A stretch of DNA of 38,862 bases from an uncultured Verrucomicrobiota bacterium. GTDB taxonomy: Bacteria > Verrucomicrobiota > Verrucomicrobiia > Verrucomicrobiales > Verrucomicrobiaceae. Numbering within the stretch: the stretch's first letter is position 1; each line of letters opens with the position of its first letter. The stretch covers positions 1 through 38,862 of the forward strand of contig CAILZI010000002.1 of NCBI GenBank assembly GCA_903838675.1, in the 5' to 3' direction. This document shows, in pieces, positions 1 through 9,003 of the stretch. The translations under genes and the position numbers were made by a program. The notes beneath the pieces are model-generated. The model did no database searches. It was given only the letters and a program-made list of their open reading frames with translations, and was not told where the DNA came from.

Positions 1-2
1 AC

Positions 3-65
3 GACGAGTGGAGCACCGGCAAAATTTACCTCAACATGAACTCCACTGAGCCACCCCAAACCTGA
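3..65 (+). CDS. C-terminal tail of an unknown gene, cut by the window edge
   Basis: One frame is open from the first bases to a TGA at 63-65 and encodes about 20 residues (ending STEPPQT). Its codons look like ordinary high-GC coding sequence and the stop is followed at once by more AT-rich sequence, which fits the end of a plus-strand gene that starts before the window. The fragment is too short to identify a family. The other two plus frames also close within 50 bases, so the frame choice is a judgement. Confidence 0.35.
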   Translation, partial: DEWSTGKIYLNMNSTEPPQT

Positions 66-289
66 TCGCCTCTTTTACAGAATAAAAATTGCGCCGCCGC
101 CGTGATCAACAATGGATGTTGGATTGCCTTGCGAGTACTTGTTGTTTTGTAGCAGCAGAAGCATTCAATATGTGGGATTGCTAAAAATGTGGTCCACATA
201 ATATCCTTATACATACTGATAATTGTTACAGTTGTGTGATTATCAACAATCTAAGACTATGCTTATGCGATTTTGGGCGCGTGTATTAA
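66..289. other. AT-rich non-coding stretch
   Basis: This interval is visibly richer in A and T than its surroundings and holds no convincing gene. A short inverted repeat, GATAAT at 218-223 and ATTATC at 239-244, lies just upstream of the antitoxin remnant. Phd-type antitoxins usually bind palindromes in their own promoter, so this could be the relic of such an operator. That is an inference from position only. Confidence 0.3.
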
Positions 290-549
290 GTGGTGATACA
301 AGTTGCCAAGTCTGCCATTTGTTGGTCCCGGTTTGGCCGCTCTGCCATCGGCGAATGTGCGCCGAGCAGGTTCTCGTGACTCGGCATGGTCGCCCAGCGG
401 CGATCATAATCGGGTTTGCAGGCGAAGATGACTGGATTGATTATCGACTTGAGAACGAAGAGCGATTCGTTCAGCACATGGCTGAGTCCCGCGCCCAAGC
501 TGCGGCTGGGAAGTGGAGCATGCTTGATGCCATCGAAGCCGATCTCTGA
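290..549 (+). pseudogene. Frameshifted Phd/YefM-type antitoxin remnant
   Basis: The C-terminal part (about 364-549) matches a type II antitoxin of the Phd/YefM family: VLVTRHGRPAA is the conserved beta strand after the DNA-binding helices, followed by DWIDYRLENEERF and a C-terminal helix that would wrap the toxin. The expected N-terminal part is in another frame: GTG at 290, then IQVAKS and SRFG near 296-336. From the Phe of SRFG (332) to the Val of VLV (370) is 38 nt, not a multiple of three, so an indel lies around 340-365. No RelE, PIN or Doc toxin follows; the next gene is a sialidase-fold protein. Best read as a dead, orphan antitoxin. A shortened product from an internal start cannot be excluded. 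Confidence 0.6.
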
Positions 550-660
550 ATGCACCGATAACAAAAAAGCGACATGCATCTGAACGAATCATTCCATGCC
601 TCACGGCACCTACACACGCCGCCGCCTTGCCGCCCACTGAGACCGCTCTCACCACACGCC

Positions 661-1767
661 ATGCAAAGCTTGCTGCCCCTGCTCATCTCCCTGCTGATTG
701 CGGCCTGCACTCCTTTGAAAGCGGCTGATATTGGTGTGTGCGTTAACCTTGGCCCACCGCAAACGCTCTTGGCAGACAAAGCATTGGGGCTGCGGGCTTT
801 TCCTGACGGGCGGCTTTCGGTGTTAAGTGGTGGGCAGGGGGTGCGTATCATTTTCCCCGCAGGCGTCAACTCCGTCCTGGTCGAAGGCCCTGACATGGCG
901 CAGCTCAACAAAGCCACGACGGTGCTCGAACGCGGGAAGCCTGGGGAATTCGACAACGGCTATGCGGGCATCAACGCCATCGTGAAAGCCCGCAACGGCG
1001 AACTCGCCGCCTTTTACCATGCCGAGGATCAAGAGGGAATGGAAAGCGTGGGCAGCGGGATTCCCGGCTTTTACTGCCGGATCGCACTGGCCGTGTCGCA
1101 TGACGGAGGAGCCACCTTCGAGAAACGAGGGCCTGTGCTTGCCGGGTCCGCCGCAAAGAAGCTGGGCGGCCTGGCCGATCAGGGAGTTGGCGAGCCGTGG
1201 GTGCTGGCGGAACCGTCCGGCGAGTATTGGTATGCTTACTACTCTTCGCACGAGCGGCTGATGGGCCGGGGCGTCGATATCTGTGTGGCGCGGTGCCGGG
1301 TGGAGGATGCCTTGCGTCCTGGAGGGTGGAAGAAATTCCACCAAGGCGCTTTCACGGAGCCGGGGCAGGGCGGAAAGGACTCGCCCATTATGACGGGGAG
1401 CGCGCAAGCGGATGCCGTATTAGCCCAGGTGGTTTTCTCTCCCGAACTTCGCCAGTTCATCATGATCTTTTGCCTGAACGCGTGGAGCGAAGGGGGGAGC
1501 GCCAACCGCAGCGGAATGTATGTCGCGTTTTCCCGTGATGGCATCGAATGGCCCAAGGAGCGGATGCAGCAGATCTGGAAGGTGCCGGTCATCGCGCATA
1601 CCGGCGCTGAAGTCGCGTGGCATCCAACGTTTGTGCCCAGCGACAGCACGGGCAGGCGCGGATGGCTCTATTACGGATACAGTGAGAATTGGGGATGGAA
1701 AGACCCCGAGAAACCGCACTACCTCGTGCGGCGGCCCATTGATTTCACAGAGCCTGCTGCAAAATGA
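661..1767 (+). CDS. Secreted or lipid-anchored sialidase-fold (Asp-box) protein
   Basis: The chosen ATG at 661 starts a clean export signal (MQSLLPLLISLLIAAC); the in-frame extension back to 574 is proline/histidine-rich and unlikely to be translated. Cys16 after IAA could be a lipoprotein cysteine. The mature part (368 aa in total) has the look of a beta-propeller: an Asp-box-like motif SHDGGATF near the middle, a second weaker one (SRDGIEW), and repeated strands ending in aromatic pairs (WYAYYSS, WLYYGYS). These features suggest the sialidase/neuraminidase or GH43-like superfamily. The arginine triad of true sialidases cannot be assigned by eye, so activity and substrate are open. It converges on the cytochrome gene ending at 1811. 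Confidence 0.6.
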   Translation: MQSLLPLLISLLIAACTPLKAADIGVCVNLGPPQTLLADKALGLRAFPDGRLSVLSGGQGVRIIFPAGVNSVLVEGPDMAQLNKATTVLERGKPGEFDNGYAGINAIVKARNGELAAFYHAEDQEGMESVGSGIPGFYCRIALAVSHDGGATFEKRGPVLAGSAAKKLGGLADQGVGEPWVLAEPSGEYWYAYYSSHERLMGRGVDICVARCRVEDALRPGGWKKFHQGAFTEPGQGGKDSPIMTGSAQADAVLAQVVFSPELRQFIMIFCLNAWSEGGSANRSGMYVAFSRDGIEWPKERMQQIWKVPVIAHTGAEVAWHPTFVPSDSTGRRGWLYYGYSENWGWKDPEKPHYLVRRPIDFTEPAAK

Positions 1768-1810
1768 GGAGCGCGGCTATCCATGGACGGAGGAAGAGGA
1801 GGCACCGTGC

Positions 1811-4159
1811 TTACGGCGTTGCCGACTTCAGCTCTCTGCCATTCAGCACCGCCACCAATGTCAGATCCACCAGCAGCTTCTGCACGTTGCAGCTCGATGC
1901 TGCAAAGTTCTTCTGCAGATCTTCCAGAGTCTGGGGCCCATAAGCCAGCGGTTGCTGCTTCACGAAATGATTGAAAAGCTGCCGTATGAAAGCGCGGTGC
2001 CCATACGGACTGCTGGCCACGTAGTTCACGATGTCTCGCGGTCCGCTCAGGTGCACCACCTTGCCTTCATCATCGGCAAATTCACCGTCGGCATTCACCG
2101 GCTTGTTGTTGTCCTGCGTGCGCCAGCGGCCGATGGCGTCGAAATTCTCCAGGCTAAAGCCCAGCGGATTGATGGTGGAGTGGCACGTCATGCAGGACTT
2201 GTTGCGCGTCAGCTCCGTGATCTTCTCGCGCATCGTCAGCTTTGGATTGAAGTGGCTCTCATCAAAGGTCACAGCCATGGGTGGCGGCCGCAGCGAGAGA
2301 CCCACGATGTTCCGCGTCAGAAACACACCGCGATGGATCGGCGAAGTCGCACGGCTGGAGGCCAGCGACGAGAGCAGATACGGATGCGTGACCACTCCGG
2401 CACGCTGCTTCGGATCAAACGCCACCTGCTGGAACTCGCCGCCCTGCACGGGCTTGCCGTAGAATTTGCCTAGGCGGTCGTTGAGCAAAAGGTAGTCCGC
2501 CTGCAGGAGCTGGCGGTAGTCGGACTGCGGACTCCACACCACCTGGTCGAGGAATTCGAACAATGACTCGCGCAGATCCGCCAGCACACTGTCATCAAAA
2601 CCGGGGAAGACCTTCATGTCCTTGGCATTGCCCTCGGCGCGCTCGAGTTCCAGCCAGTGGTGGAAGAAGCCATGCAGCTTCGCCTTTGTACGTGGGTCGG
2701 GCAGCATGCGCTGCGCCTCCGCGCGGATCTGCTCCGGCGTGTGCAGTTTGCCGGACACCGCGGCCTGCATGAGCTTCTTGTCAGGAATGGAGTCCCACAG
2801 GGTCAGGGCCAGACGCGAGGCAAAGGCAAAGTCATCGGGCTTTTCACTTTCACGCAGTTCCGGATACAGAAACTGCGGTGACTTCAGCGTGAAGAGCACC
2901 ACGCGCTTCACCGCCTGCTCGGGGCTCTTGGCGGAGGTGAACAGCTTTTCCACAAAAAGCTGCTTTTGCTCATCCGTCAGCGGGCGGCAGAAGGCCGCCT
3001 CCACAAACGTGAAGGCAAACTTCTTCAGCTTTTCTACGCGGTCCGGCGCACCATCTTTGGTGCCGGCGAGTTCATTCAGATTTTCCACCACATGCTCGGC
3101 GGTGCTGATGGCTGCATCCGTGGCGGCCTGGTCCCAGCCTTTGGAAATGGAGGTGCCACGTTCATAGCCCACACTGCGGTCGTCCGCAGGAAAGCTCGTG
3201 CGCACGATCATGAGCTCGCGCGGCCGGTCTGTGCGCAGCGCATGCTGCGGGATGATCTCCACCACGCCATGCGGTGGTTTCCACAGCAGTTCGATGGACG
3301 ACGACTTCTCCTTGAATTTGAAATGATCCAGTCGCAGCCGGTAGGCACGCCCCCCCACGAGGAAGATGCTCTTTTTCTCCTCTCGCACAGTGGGGCCCGC
3401 GCTCACCCATGCATCGATCAGGGCATCGTTTTCACTCGTGTCATTGATCCAAAGGCGTGCGCCGTTTTCAGTCTTGAGGATGAATTCATACAAGCCGGTT
3501 TCCTCAGCCACCACGCTGCCCTCCCAGGTGTCCTGAAACTGCTCGGCCTCCATCTTCTCCTTGTCAGGACTGTCTGCGCCAAAGTGAAACGCTACCTGCG
3601 GATCAATGCGCTCAAACTTGTAGTTCGGCCGCTTGGCCTTGATGCCATTCTTCGGCGTCGTGTCCACCACGGGCTCACCGGGTTTCGGCAGTTCGGTCCC
3701 ACGATAATTGGCCTTCAGCCCTGCCTCGGCATTCACTGGCCGGTCAAATCCCGGCCCCATGCGAAAGCGCCCGATCAAATCCATCACCGACGTCCGATAC
3801 TGCGCGATGGTCAGGCGGCTCAGATCCTGATCCGGCGGATGGCTGCGCGCCTGCGCTGCGGATGAATAAAAGGTTTCATAAATGTAAGCCGCCACCTGCT
3901 TCGCGTCATCGCCCACGCAGGTGCCCTCCTTGTCCTCCGGCATGGTGCGTTCGATCTTCCGCGCCAGCGCCTCCAGCGTGAGATCACCCGTCAGCGGATC
4001 ATCATATTTGTCCTTCACCCCCTGACCCTTCGTCCCATGGCACTCCTGGCACATTTTCTTGTAAATGACCGCGCCAGGATGCTCGGCGGCAGAAGCGTAC
4101 GCCGTCGTCAGCCACAGCGTGAGCCAGGCAAGTCGTGAATGGGGGGATGTTTGAGCCAT
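1811..4159 (-). CDS. PA14-containing DUF1587/1592/1588/1585 c-type cytochrome protein
   Basis: A 782-residue secreted protein of the planctomycete/verrucomicrobial 'PSD' class. After a signal peptide (about 1-25) comes a heme c motif CQECH (Cys37, Cys40, His41), a DUF1587-like segment (LSRLTIAQYRTSVMDL, about 113-130), a PA14-like domain (about 178-300, with GLYEFILKTENGARLWI), DUF1595 and DUF1592 segments (about 380-570), a DUF1588 segment with a second heme-type motif CMTCH (656-660), and a C-terminal DUF1585 segment (about 705-778). PA14 domains often bind carbohydrate. The biochemical role of these proteins is not firmly established; periplasmic or outer-surface redox chemistry linked to polymer breakdown is the usual proposal. 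It is the last gene of the minus-strand series, 109 bp after the serine dehydratase. Confidence 0.88.
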   Translation of the reverse strand: MAQTSPHSRLAWLTLWLTTAYASAAEHPGAVIYKKMCQECHGTKGQGVKDKYDDPLTGDLTLEALARKIERTMPEDKEGTCVGDDAKQVAAYIYETFYSSAAQARSHPPDQDLSRLTIAQYRTSVMDLIGRFRMGPGFDRPVNAEAGLKANYRGTELPKPGEPVVDTTPKNGIKAKRPNYKFERIDPQVAFHFGADSPDKEKMEAEQFQDTWEGSVVAEETGLYEFILKTENGARLWINDTSENDALIDAWVSAGPTVREEKKSIFLVGGRAYRLRLDHFKFKEKSSSIELLWKPPHGVVEIIPQHALRTDRPRELMIVRTSFPADDRSVGYERGTSISKGWDQAATDAAISTAEHVVENLNELAGTKDGAPDRVEKLKKFAFTFVEAAFCRPLTDEQKQLFVEKLFTSAKSPEQAVKRVVLFTLKSPQFLYPELRESEKPDDFAFASRLALTLWDSIPDKKLMQAAVSGKLHTPEQIRAEAQRMLPDPRTKAKLHGFFHHWLELERAEGNAKDMKVFPGFDDSVLADLRESLFEFLDQVVWSPQSDYRQLLQADYLLLNDRLGKFYGKPVQGGEFQQVAFDPKQRAGVVTHPYLLSSLASSRATSPIHRGVFLTRNIVGLSLRPPPMAVTFDESHFNPKLTMREKITELTRNKSCMTCHSTINPLGFSLENFDAIGRWRTQDNNKPVNADGEFADDEGKVVHLSGPRDIVNYVASSPYGHRAFIRQLFNHFVKQQPLAYGPQTLEDLQKNFAASSCNVQKLLVDLTLVAVLNGRELKSATP

Positions 4160-4268
4160 GAAAAGGGGTGAAACTTGGCTAAGAGAATAATCCCCTCACC
4201 GCAACCCTCTTTCAACAGCCTTCAGGTTCTTCTTTCGGAGTTCAGCCAGCCCGGCTCCCATCGTTCTC

Positions 4269-5816
4269 TCAGCAACTCTGACATCCACCACACCCCTTCG
4301 CCTTCTTCGCTCCCAGCTTCTTCTCAATCTCCAACGACGTCGGCGTCATGGCCAGTCCTCCCAATGACGTGCAGCGGTGCTCCCTCGGCATCATTGCGGC
4401 CACGCCCTTCGCTGCATCAATCACCTCATCCAGCGGAATCAGCGGATCAAAACCAGCCAGCGCCATGTTTGCACAAGACAGCGCATTGCTGGCCGCCATC
4501 ACATTCTTGCCCAGGCACGGCGCCTCCACCCGGTTCGCAATCGGATCACAGATCAAACCCAGCATGCTCTGAAACGCCATCGACGCCGCGGCAATGGCCT
4601 GGTCCCGCGTGCCGCCTGCCAGCGTCACCAGCGCCGCCGCAGCCATGCTCGCTGCCGCGCCTCCCTCCGCCTGGCAGCCGCCCACCTCCGCCGCAAACGT
4701 CCACCGCGTGGCGATGAAGACGCCAATGACCCCGCTCGCCAGCATCGCCTGCGCCATCTCTTCCTCGGACTTGCCCATCGCCTCCGCCATGCCGATCACC
4801 GCGCCGGGCAGCGCCGCACACGCACCCGCCGTCGGCGCGGCGACAATAACGCCCATGGAGCTCTTCACCTCCATCAAAGCGGTAACATAAAGCACGATGC
4901 GATTCAGCGCTCCGCCATCCAGCAGCCTGCCCGCCTGCATCAGTTCGTTAAAGCGCCCGCTCTGGTGCCCCAGCACGCGGTCTTCATACTGCGTGCCCGC
5001 GATACCGCTGGCGATAGACTTTCTCAAGATGCGCACAATCGCGATCATCTTCTCCACGACCTCACCCTCCGTGAAATTCCCCCGCGCCATTTCATACGCC
5101 ACCGCCAGCCGCCATAGCGGCGTATGGCGTTCTCCATCGCTCTCCAGCATCTCCGCGCAGCTCATGAAAGGCACTCTCATGTCTTTCCGCGAAGGCACCG
5201 GCAGCACAGGTGCCAGCCGTTTCACCGCCAGCACCGGCAGATGATCCGTGCCCACAAACGCCGCCGCCTTCACCTGAAAAATCTGACTCTCACCTGCCTC
5301 ATGCCGAATGACCTCGGCCGCCTCAAACTCAGCACTCACCGTCTTCGGCAGCCAGATCAGCGTCTCATAATACCCCCCATCCATGTTCATCGCCATGCCA
5401 TCAAGGCTCAGCACCTCCATCATGCCGCCCCCGGTGGAAATGGCGATGAGCGCATGCTGCTCCCGCTCATTACTCAGCGTCAGCCGGTACGTATTCGGGT
5501 GCGGATCTCCCACATCCACCGTTTCAATCCGCAGCTTGATCCCGGCCTCCTCAAGCGCTTTCCCAGACTCCGGCAGCCGCTCATCATCCGCGTCCCAGCC
5601 CAGCAATCCGCCAAACAATCCCATGTCCGAGCCCTGGCTCTCATGCGTGGTCGGCAGCGAGCCCGCGCGGTCAAATTCCACCAGCACCTCCGCGATGTCG
5701 CCGTCCATCAGATCGCGCGCCAGCCGCCCGATGCGCAGGGCCGCCGCACAGTGAGAACTCGACGGCCCGCGCATCACCGGACCAATGACATCATTGAAAA
5801 TGGAAACGGCACTCAT
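4269..5816 (-). CDS. sdaA: L-serine ammonia-lyase, iron-sulfur type (single chain)
   Basis: Converts L-serine to pyruvate and ammonia in the cytoplasm with a [4Fe-4S] cluster. The N-terminal half has the SDH-beta signature (SIFNDVIGPVMRGPSSSH; SLPTTHESQGSDMG) and the C-terminal half the SDH-alpha signature (SSMGVIVAAPTAGACAALPG; FAAEVGGCQAEGG; RVEAPCLGKN). Cys381, Cys423 and Cys434 are spaced 42 and 11 residues apart, as the three cluster cysteines are in the Legionella enzyme as I recall it. The protein ends GCGGCQSC, so a C-terminal cysteine could act as the fourth, 'tail-in-mouth' ligand known from that enzyme. At 515 aa it is longer than the roughly 455 aa typical of the family. The ATG overlaps the sulfatase stop (ATGA, 5813-5816), so the genes are translationally coupled. 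Confidence 0.93.
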   Translation of the reverse strand: MSAVSIFNDVIGPVMRGPSSSHCAAALRIGRLARDLMDGDIAEVLVEFDRAGSLPTTHESQGSDMGLFGGLLGWDADDERLPESGKALEEAGIKLRIETVDVGDPHPNTYRLTLSNEREQHALIAISTGGGMMEVLSLDGMAMNMDGGYYETLIWLPKTVSAEFEAAEVIRHEAGESQIFQVKAAAFVGTDHLPVLAVKRLAPVLPVPSRKDMRVPFMSCAEMLESDGERHTPLWRLAVAYEMARGNFTEGEVVEKMIAIVRILRKSIASGIAGTQYEDRVLGHQSGRFNELMQAGRLLDGGALNRIVLYVTALMEVKSSMGVIVAAPTAGACAALPGAVIGMAEAMGKSEEEMAQAMLASGVIGVFIATRWTFAAEVGGCQAEGGAAASMAAAALVTLAGGTRDQAIAAASMAFQSMLGLICDPIANRVEAPCLGKNVMAASNALSCANMALAGFDPLIPLDEVIDAAKGVAAMMPREHRCTSLGGLAMTPTSLEIEKKLGAKKAKGCGGCQSC

Positions 5817-7348
5817 GGTTGTTTCAATTGGGCACTGCGGCCTTCACTCTTGGATTTGTCGAGCAGGGCCTTCAGCTCCGCAGCGATTTCGGGCCTCTTG
5901 AAATAGAGATTGGTCGTTTCACCGGGATCGCTTGCGAGATCGTACAACTGGCCCGGTGCTTCAAGCTCAGCTTCCGGCAGTGCGAATCGTTTCAATTCGG
6001 CAGAGCCATAGTTGTTTCCACCCGAACCTCGATGGTCGATGTATTTCCACATGCCTCGGCGAATGGAAAGCGTCCGCTGTCCGCCAAAAGCCTGCGTAAG
6101 CAAATACGGGCGGATCGGGCCCTTGGCCTTGCCCTCAAGCACCGGCAGCAAATTGAAGCTGTCTTCCGCCGCATCACGCGGCAGTTCCGCGCCAGTGACT
6201 GCAGCGAGCGTGGCCATCACATCGGTAAGACTCGCGAGTTGATCACTGCTGCTGCCGCCTTCCACATGCCCCGGCCAGCGAACGATCAGCGGCACACGGT
6301 GTCCTCCCTCCCAGTCGTCCCGCTTCATGCCACGCCATGGCCTCGCACCATCATGATCATGGTCGCTGCGCATGTGCACCACGCTCGTGGTTTCGGGCCC
6401 GTTGTCGCTGGACAAAAGGACGATCGTCTTGTCCGCGATCCCAAGCTTCTCAAGCTCCTTCATCAACTCACCAACGATGTGATCCAGCTCCCCGATGAAA
6501 TCCCCATGCGGCCCGGCCTGCTTTTTGTTTTGAAACTCCGGCGCGGCAAAGGACGGCAGATGCACCGCCTGCGTGGCATGGTAGAGAAAGAAGGGCTTCT
6601 CCGGCGCGGTGCGCATGTGCTCCTCCATGAACTCCCGGCTCTTCTTGAGAAAGATCAGGTCCACTTCCTCCATCGGAAAATTCGGCGCGATGACACCCGC
6701 GCGGCAGTCGTTCGCATAAGGATGCTTGGGCAGCTTCGATTTATCAATGGGGGCTGTGGGCGGCACCGGAATGCGGTCGCCATCAATGAAGGCATAGATC
6801 CAGTCAGTCGTGGGGCAGCACGCCGTGCCAAAGAATCGCTCAAAGCCATGATCCAGCGGTCCGCCTTCGACGCGACGTGTGAAATCAATGCGCCCCGCAT
6901 CTTCCAATCCACCTTTGTGAATCGCTTCGCCAGCCTTGTCACGAAACGTCAGGCCCACATGCCATTTGCCGACCGCCGACGTTGCATAGCCTTGTTGTTT
7001 CAGCAAACCGGGAAGCGTGAGTCTTCCCGGCGCAATCAAGCTAGGCCCGCCCGCACCCTGAAACACCGTTCCACCATTCGGCACTCGAAACGCCATCTGC
7101 CCCGTCATCAGGCTGTAGCGCGAGGGCGTGCAAACCGTGGCCGGACTGTGCGCATCCGTGAACCTCATTCCCTCCCTTGCCAGTCGGTCGATGTTCGGCG
7201 TGGGCACCTTCGCCTTCTCATTGTAGCAGCGCACATCCCCATAGCCGAGATCGTCCGCCAGGATGAGCAGCACATGGGGCTTCGTGGCAGCGAGTGCGTG
7301 ACCGCACACGAGGCTGATCAGCACCAAAAGGAAGCCCAGTGATTTCAT
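5813..7348 (-). CDS. Secreted sulfatase (alkaline-phosphatase superfamily, formylglycine type)
   Basis: A 511-aa exported enzyme predicted to hydrolyse sulfate esters. After a signal peptide (about 1-20) comes PHVLLILADDLGYGD, giving metal-binding Asp32 and Asp33, then CTPSR at 73-77. Cys73 in this C-x-P-S-R context is the residue converted to formylglycine in type I sulfatases. Later signatures include SAVGKWHVG and LSSDNGPE, typical of the fold, and the C-terminal arginine-rich YDLASDPGETTNL segment common to arylsulfatase-A-like proteins. The substrate cannot be read from sequence; the neighbouring SASA esterase and peptidases suggest a sulfated glycan on glycoprotein. The formylglycine-generating enzyme is not in the window. 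It sits 15 bp after the preceding gene. Confidence 0.93.
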   Translation of the reverse strand: MKSLGFLLVLISLVCGHALAATKPHVLLILADDLGYGDVRCYNEKAKVPTPNIDRLAREGMRFTDAHSPATVCTPSRYSLMTGQMAFRVPNGGTVFQGAGGPSLIAPGRLTLPGLLKQQGYATSAVGKWHVGLTFRDKAGEAIHKGGLEDAGRIDFTRRVEGGPLDHGFERFFGTACCPTTDWIYAFIDGDRIPVPPTAPIDKSKLPKHPYANDCRAGVIAPNFPMEEVDLIFLKKSREFMEEHMRTAPEKPFFLYHATQAVHLPSFAAPEFQNKKQAGPHGDFIGELDHIVGELMKELEKLGIADKTIVLLSSDNGPETTSVVHMRSDHDHDGARPWRGMKRDDWEGGHRVPLIVRWPGHVEGGSSSDQLASLTDVMATLAAVTGAELPRDAAEDSFNLLPVLEGKAKGPIRPYLLTQAFGGQRTLSIRRGMWKYIDHRGSGGNNYGSAELKRFALPEAELEAPGQLYDLASDPGETTNLYFKRPEIAAELKALLDKSKSEGRSAQLKQP

Positions 7349-7363
7349 GCAGAATAGCGGTGG

Positions 7364-8977
7364 CTATTTTTCCAACTCCTGCCGCGTGGCAATCGGCACG
7401 TAGCCAATCTCGAAACCCTTCGGTGGTGTGAGGATCAAAGCGGGATCAATGTGTGCCAGCGTGCCGGCATCCGGCGGAGTAAGATAGTCTCGGTCCTTGG
7501 TCCATGCGCGATGCAGCTTCTCCACTCGCGCCTGCACCACCTCACGCTCCGCATCGCTAAGGTCGGCATTCATCATCGCTGGCTGGTCGGCAAAGCGATA
7601 CCAATAGTACGTCACCACACTGCCATCCCCGAGATGCGCTTTGAAGGGGCCTGCCACCGGCCCCGGCTTCTTCCAGCAGCTCGCCGCATCATCGGGTGTC
7701 GTGCGCGGCTCCTGCGGCTTTTCCGTGGCTCTCTTAAAGCGGTGCTGCGTCAGCCCCAGGTCTGCTGGCACATCCTTCGGCGGCATCACATTCCACCGCG
7801 GCTTTTTGCCGTCGGTTCCCAGCGCATAGTATTCCGGCAAAGTGACGAGCGAGCCGCTGCTGCGTGTCAGTTGCTCATTCCACTTGTAGCCAAAGGTGAT
7901 TGGATTCGGCGTGAATGAAGTGGCAAAGTCCCTCCACGCCAGCGGCACTTTTTCCTCCCGCTTCGTCCCTGGTGGATAGATGCTCCAGTTTGATCCGCCG
8001 CCTGTGCGGAAGGTGTGTACGACGGCTGCATCTGCTTTGATCGCGCCATCCGCAGGCGTACCGCCATCAAACCATTTCTGCACCTCATCCCACAGCGCTG
8101 CTTTCTTATAAGCGGTGAGTCGATGCAGCACCGTTGAAGTGCCATCAGGCCCGATCGGAAATGCCGTGGGCGCGACCCGCGCAAACTCCTTGCCACCTGC
8201 ATCTTTGGTGAGCACAGCCGGCACATGCTGCGTCTCCATCTGAATCGCTTTGTTAGGTCCGGCAGGCTGCGAGTCGAGCAGCATCCCCGACCACTCCGGA
8301 TGCTCAATCGTGGCCTGCGTCCAAAAGAACGGCGTGAAGAATGCTGCAGGACCTTTGAAATTCGCGGTGCTGAGAAACAGCGTCCAGCAGTTGTTCCCCG
8401 TGGGCAGATTCTTCCCTCCAGTGGTCGACTTCGCATTCGTCAGTGGCAGCGGCAGGTAGCCGTAGCCAAAGAGCTCACCGCTGGTTCCCTGTTTGAGGTT
8501 CAGGCCATCCAGCGGAAACAACAGCCACGGACTGAGCTGCGCCACGCCATACTGGCCACGCGGCTTTTCCCAGGTGCCCGCGCCGTAGCCAGGACCATTG
8601 GCAATGAAGGAAAAATTCGGCCCCACACCGCCCATGATGAACTTCGGCGTCGTGGTGGGGAAATGCGTGTCACGCCACCAGCCCAGCCCGCCTTCAATGT
8701 CCGTGTAGCATTTGCCCTCCGGCTTTTTCCCCTCCTCATACTGCGGGTGCATCCAGGTGCCACAGAGTCCGGTTTGAAACTTATGCCCCGGATAAGTCGC
8801 CACCAGCGGCCACGCCGCCGCATACAGTGAAAAGCCTCCATTGAATTCCTCCGGCACCTTCTCCGCCGGACCAAACAAATAACCCGCCATTTCGCCCTCC
8901 TTCGGTTCGGCGGCATTTGCAAGTGCAGGCAGCGTGAGGCATGCGGTGCTTAGGAGATAATAGAAGAGTCGTTTCAT
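7364..8977 (-). CDS. Secreted protein of unknown function
   Basis: I do not recognise this family. The ATG at 8977 starts a clear signal peptide (MKRLFYYLLSTACLTLPALA, then NAAEP); the 46-residue extension upstream to 9115 overlaps the next gene and has no signal character, so it is not used. The mature protein (about 515 of 537 aa) is rich in Trp, Phe, Pro and Gly (for example PWLLFPLDG, PFFWTQATIEHPEW, YYWYRF) and has few predicted long helices until a charged region near 480-515 (DLSDAEREVVQARVEKLHRAW). That composition suggests a beta-rich extracellular carbohydrate- or substrate-binding protein. No catalytic motif is evident. It lies 26 bp after the SASA esterase and 15 bp before the sulfatase, so a role in the same extracellular process is likely. 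Confidence 0.75.
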   Translation of the reverse strand: MKRLFYYLLSTACLTLPALANAAEPKEGEMAGYLFGPAEKVPEEFNGGFSLYAAAWPLVATYPGHKFQTGLCGTWMHPQYEEGKKPEGKCYTDIEGGLGWWRDTHFPTTTPKFIMGGVGPNFSFIANGPGYGAGTWEKPRGQYGVAQLSPWLLFPLDGLNLKQGTSGELFGYGYLPLPLTNAKSTTGGKNLPTGNNCWTLFLSTANFKGPAAFFTPFFWTQATIEHPEWSGMLLDSQPAGPNKAIQMETQHVPAVLTKDAGGKEFARVAPTAFPIGPDGTSTVLHRLTAYKKAALWDEVQKWFDGGTPADGAIKADAAVVHTFRTGGGSNWSIYPPGTKREEKVPLAWRDFATSFTPNPITFGYKWNEQLTRSSGSLVTLPEYYALGTDGKKPRWNVMPPKDVPADLGLTQHRFKRATEKPQEPRTTPDDAASCWKKPGPVAGPFKAHLGDGSVVTYYWYRFADQPAMMNADLSDAEREVVQARVEKLHRAWTKDRDYLTPPDAGTLAHIDPALILTPPKGFEIGYVPIATRQELEK

Positions 8978-9003
8978 CGTGTCGTGTGTAATCGCAAGTT
9001 TGC

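Noticed and set aside
26..214. A 62-codon minus-strand frame near the left edge
   Set aside because: Cys/Phe/Thr-rich sequence from an AT-rich non-coding stretch with no family features.
1768..1810. Terminator between the convergent genes at the left
   Set aside because: No hairpin of useful length was found in the 43-bp gap.
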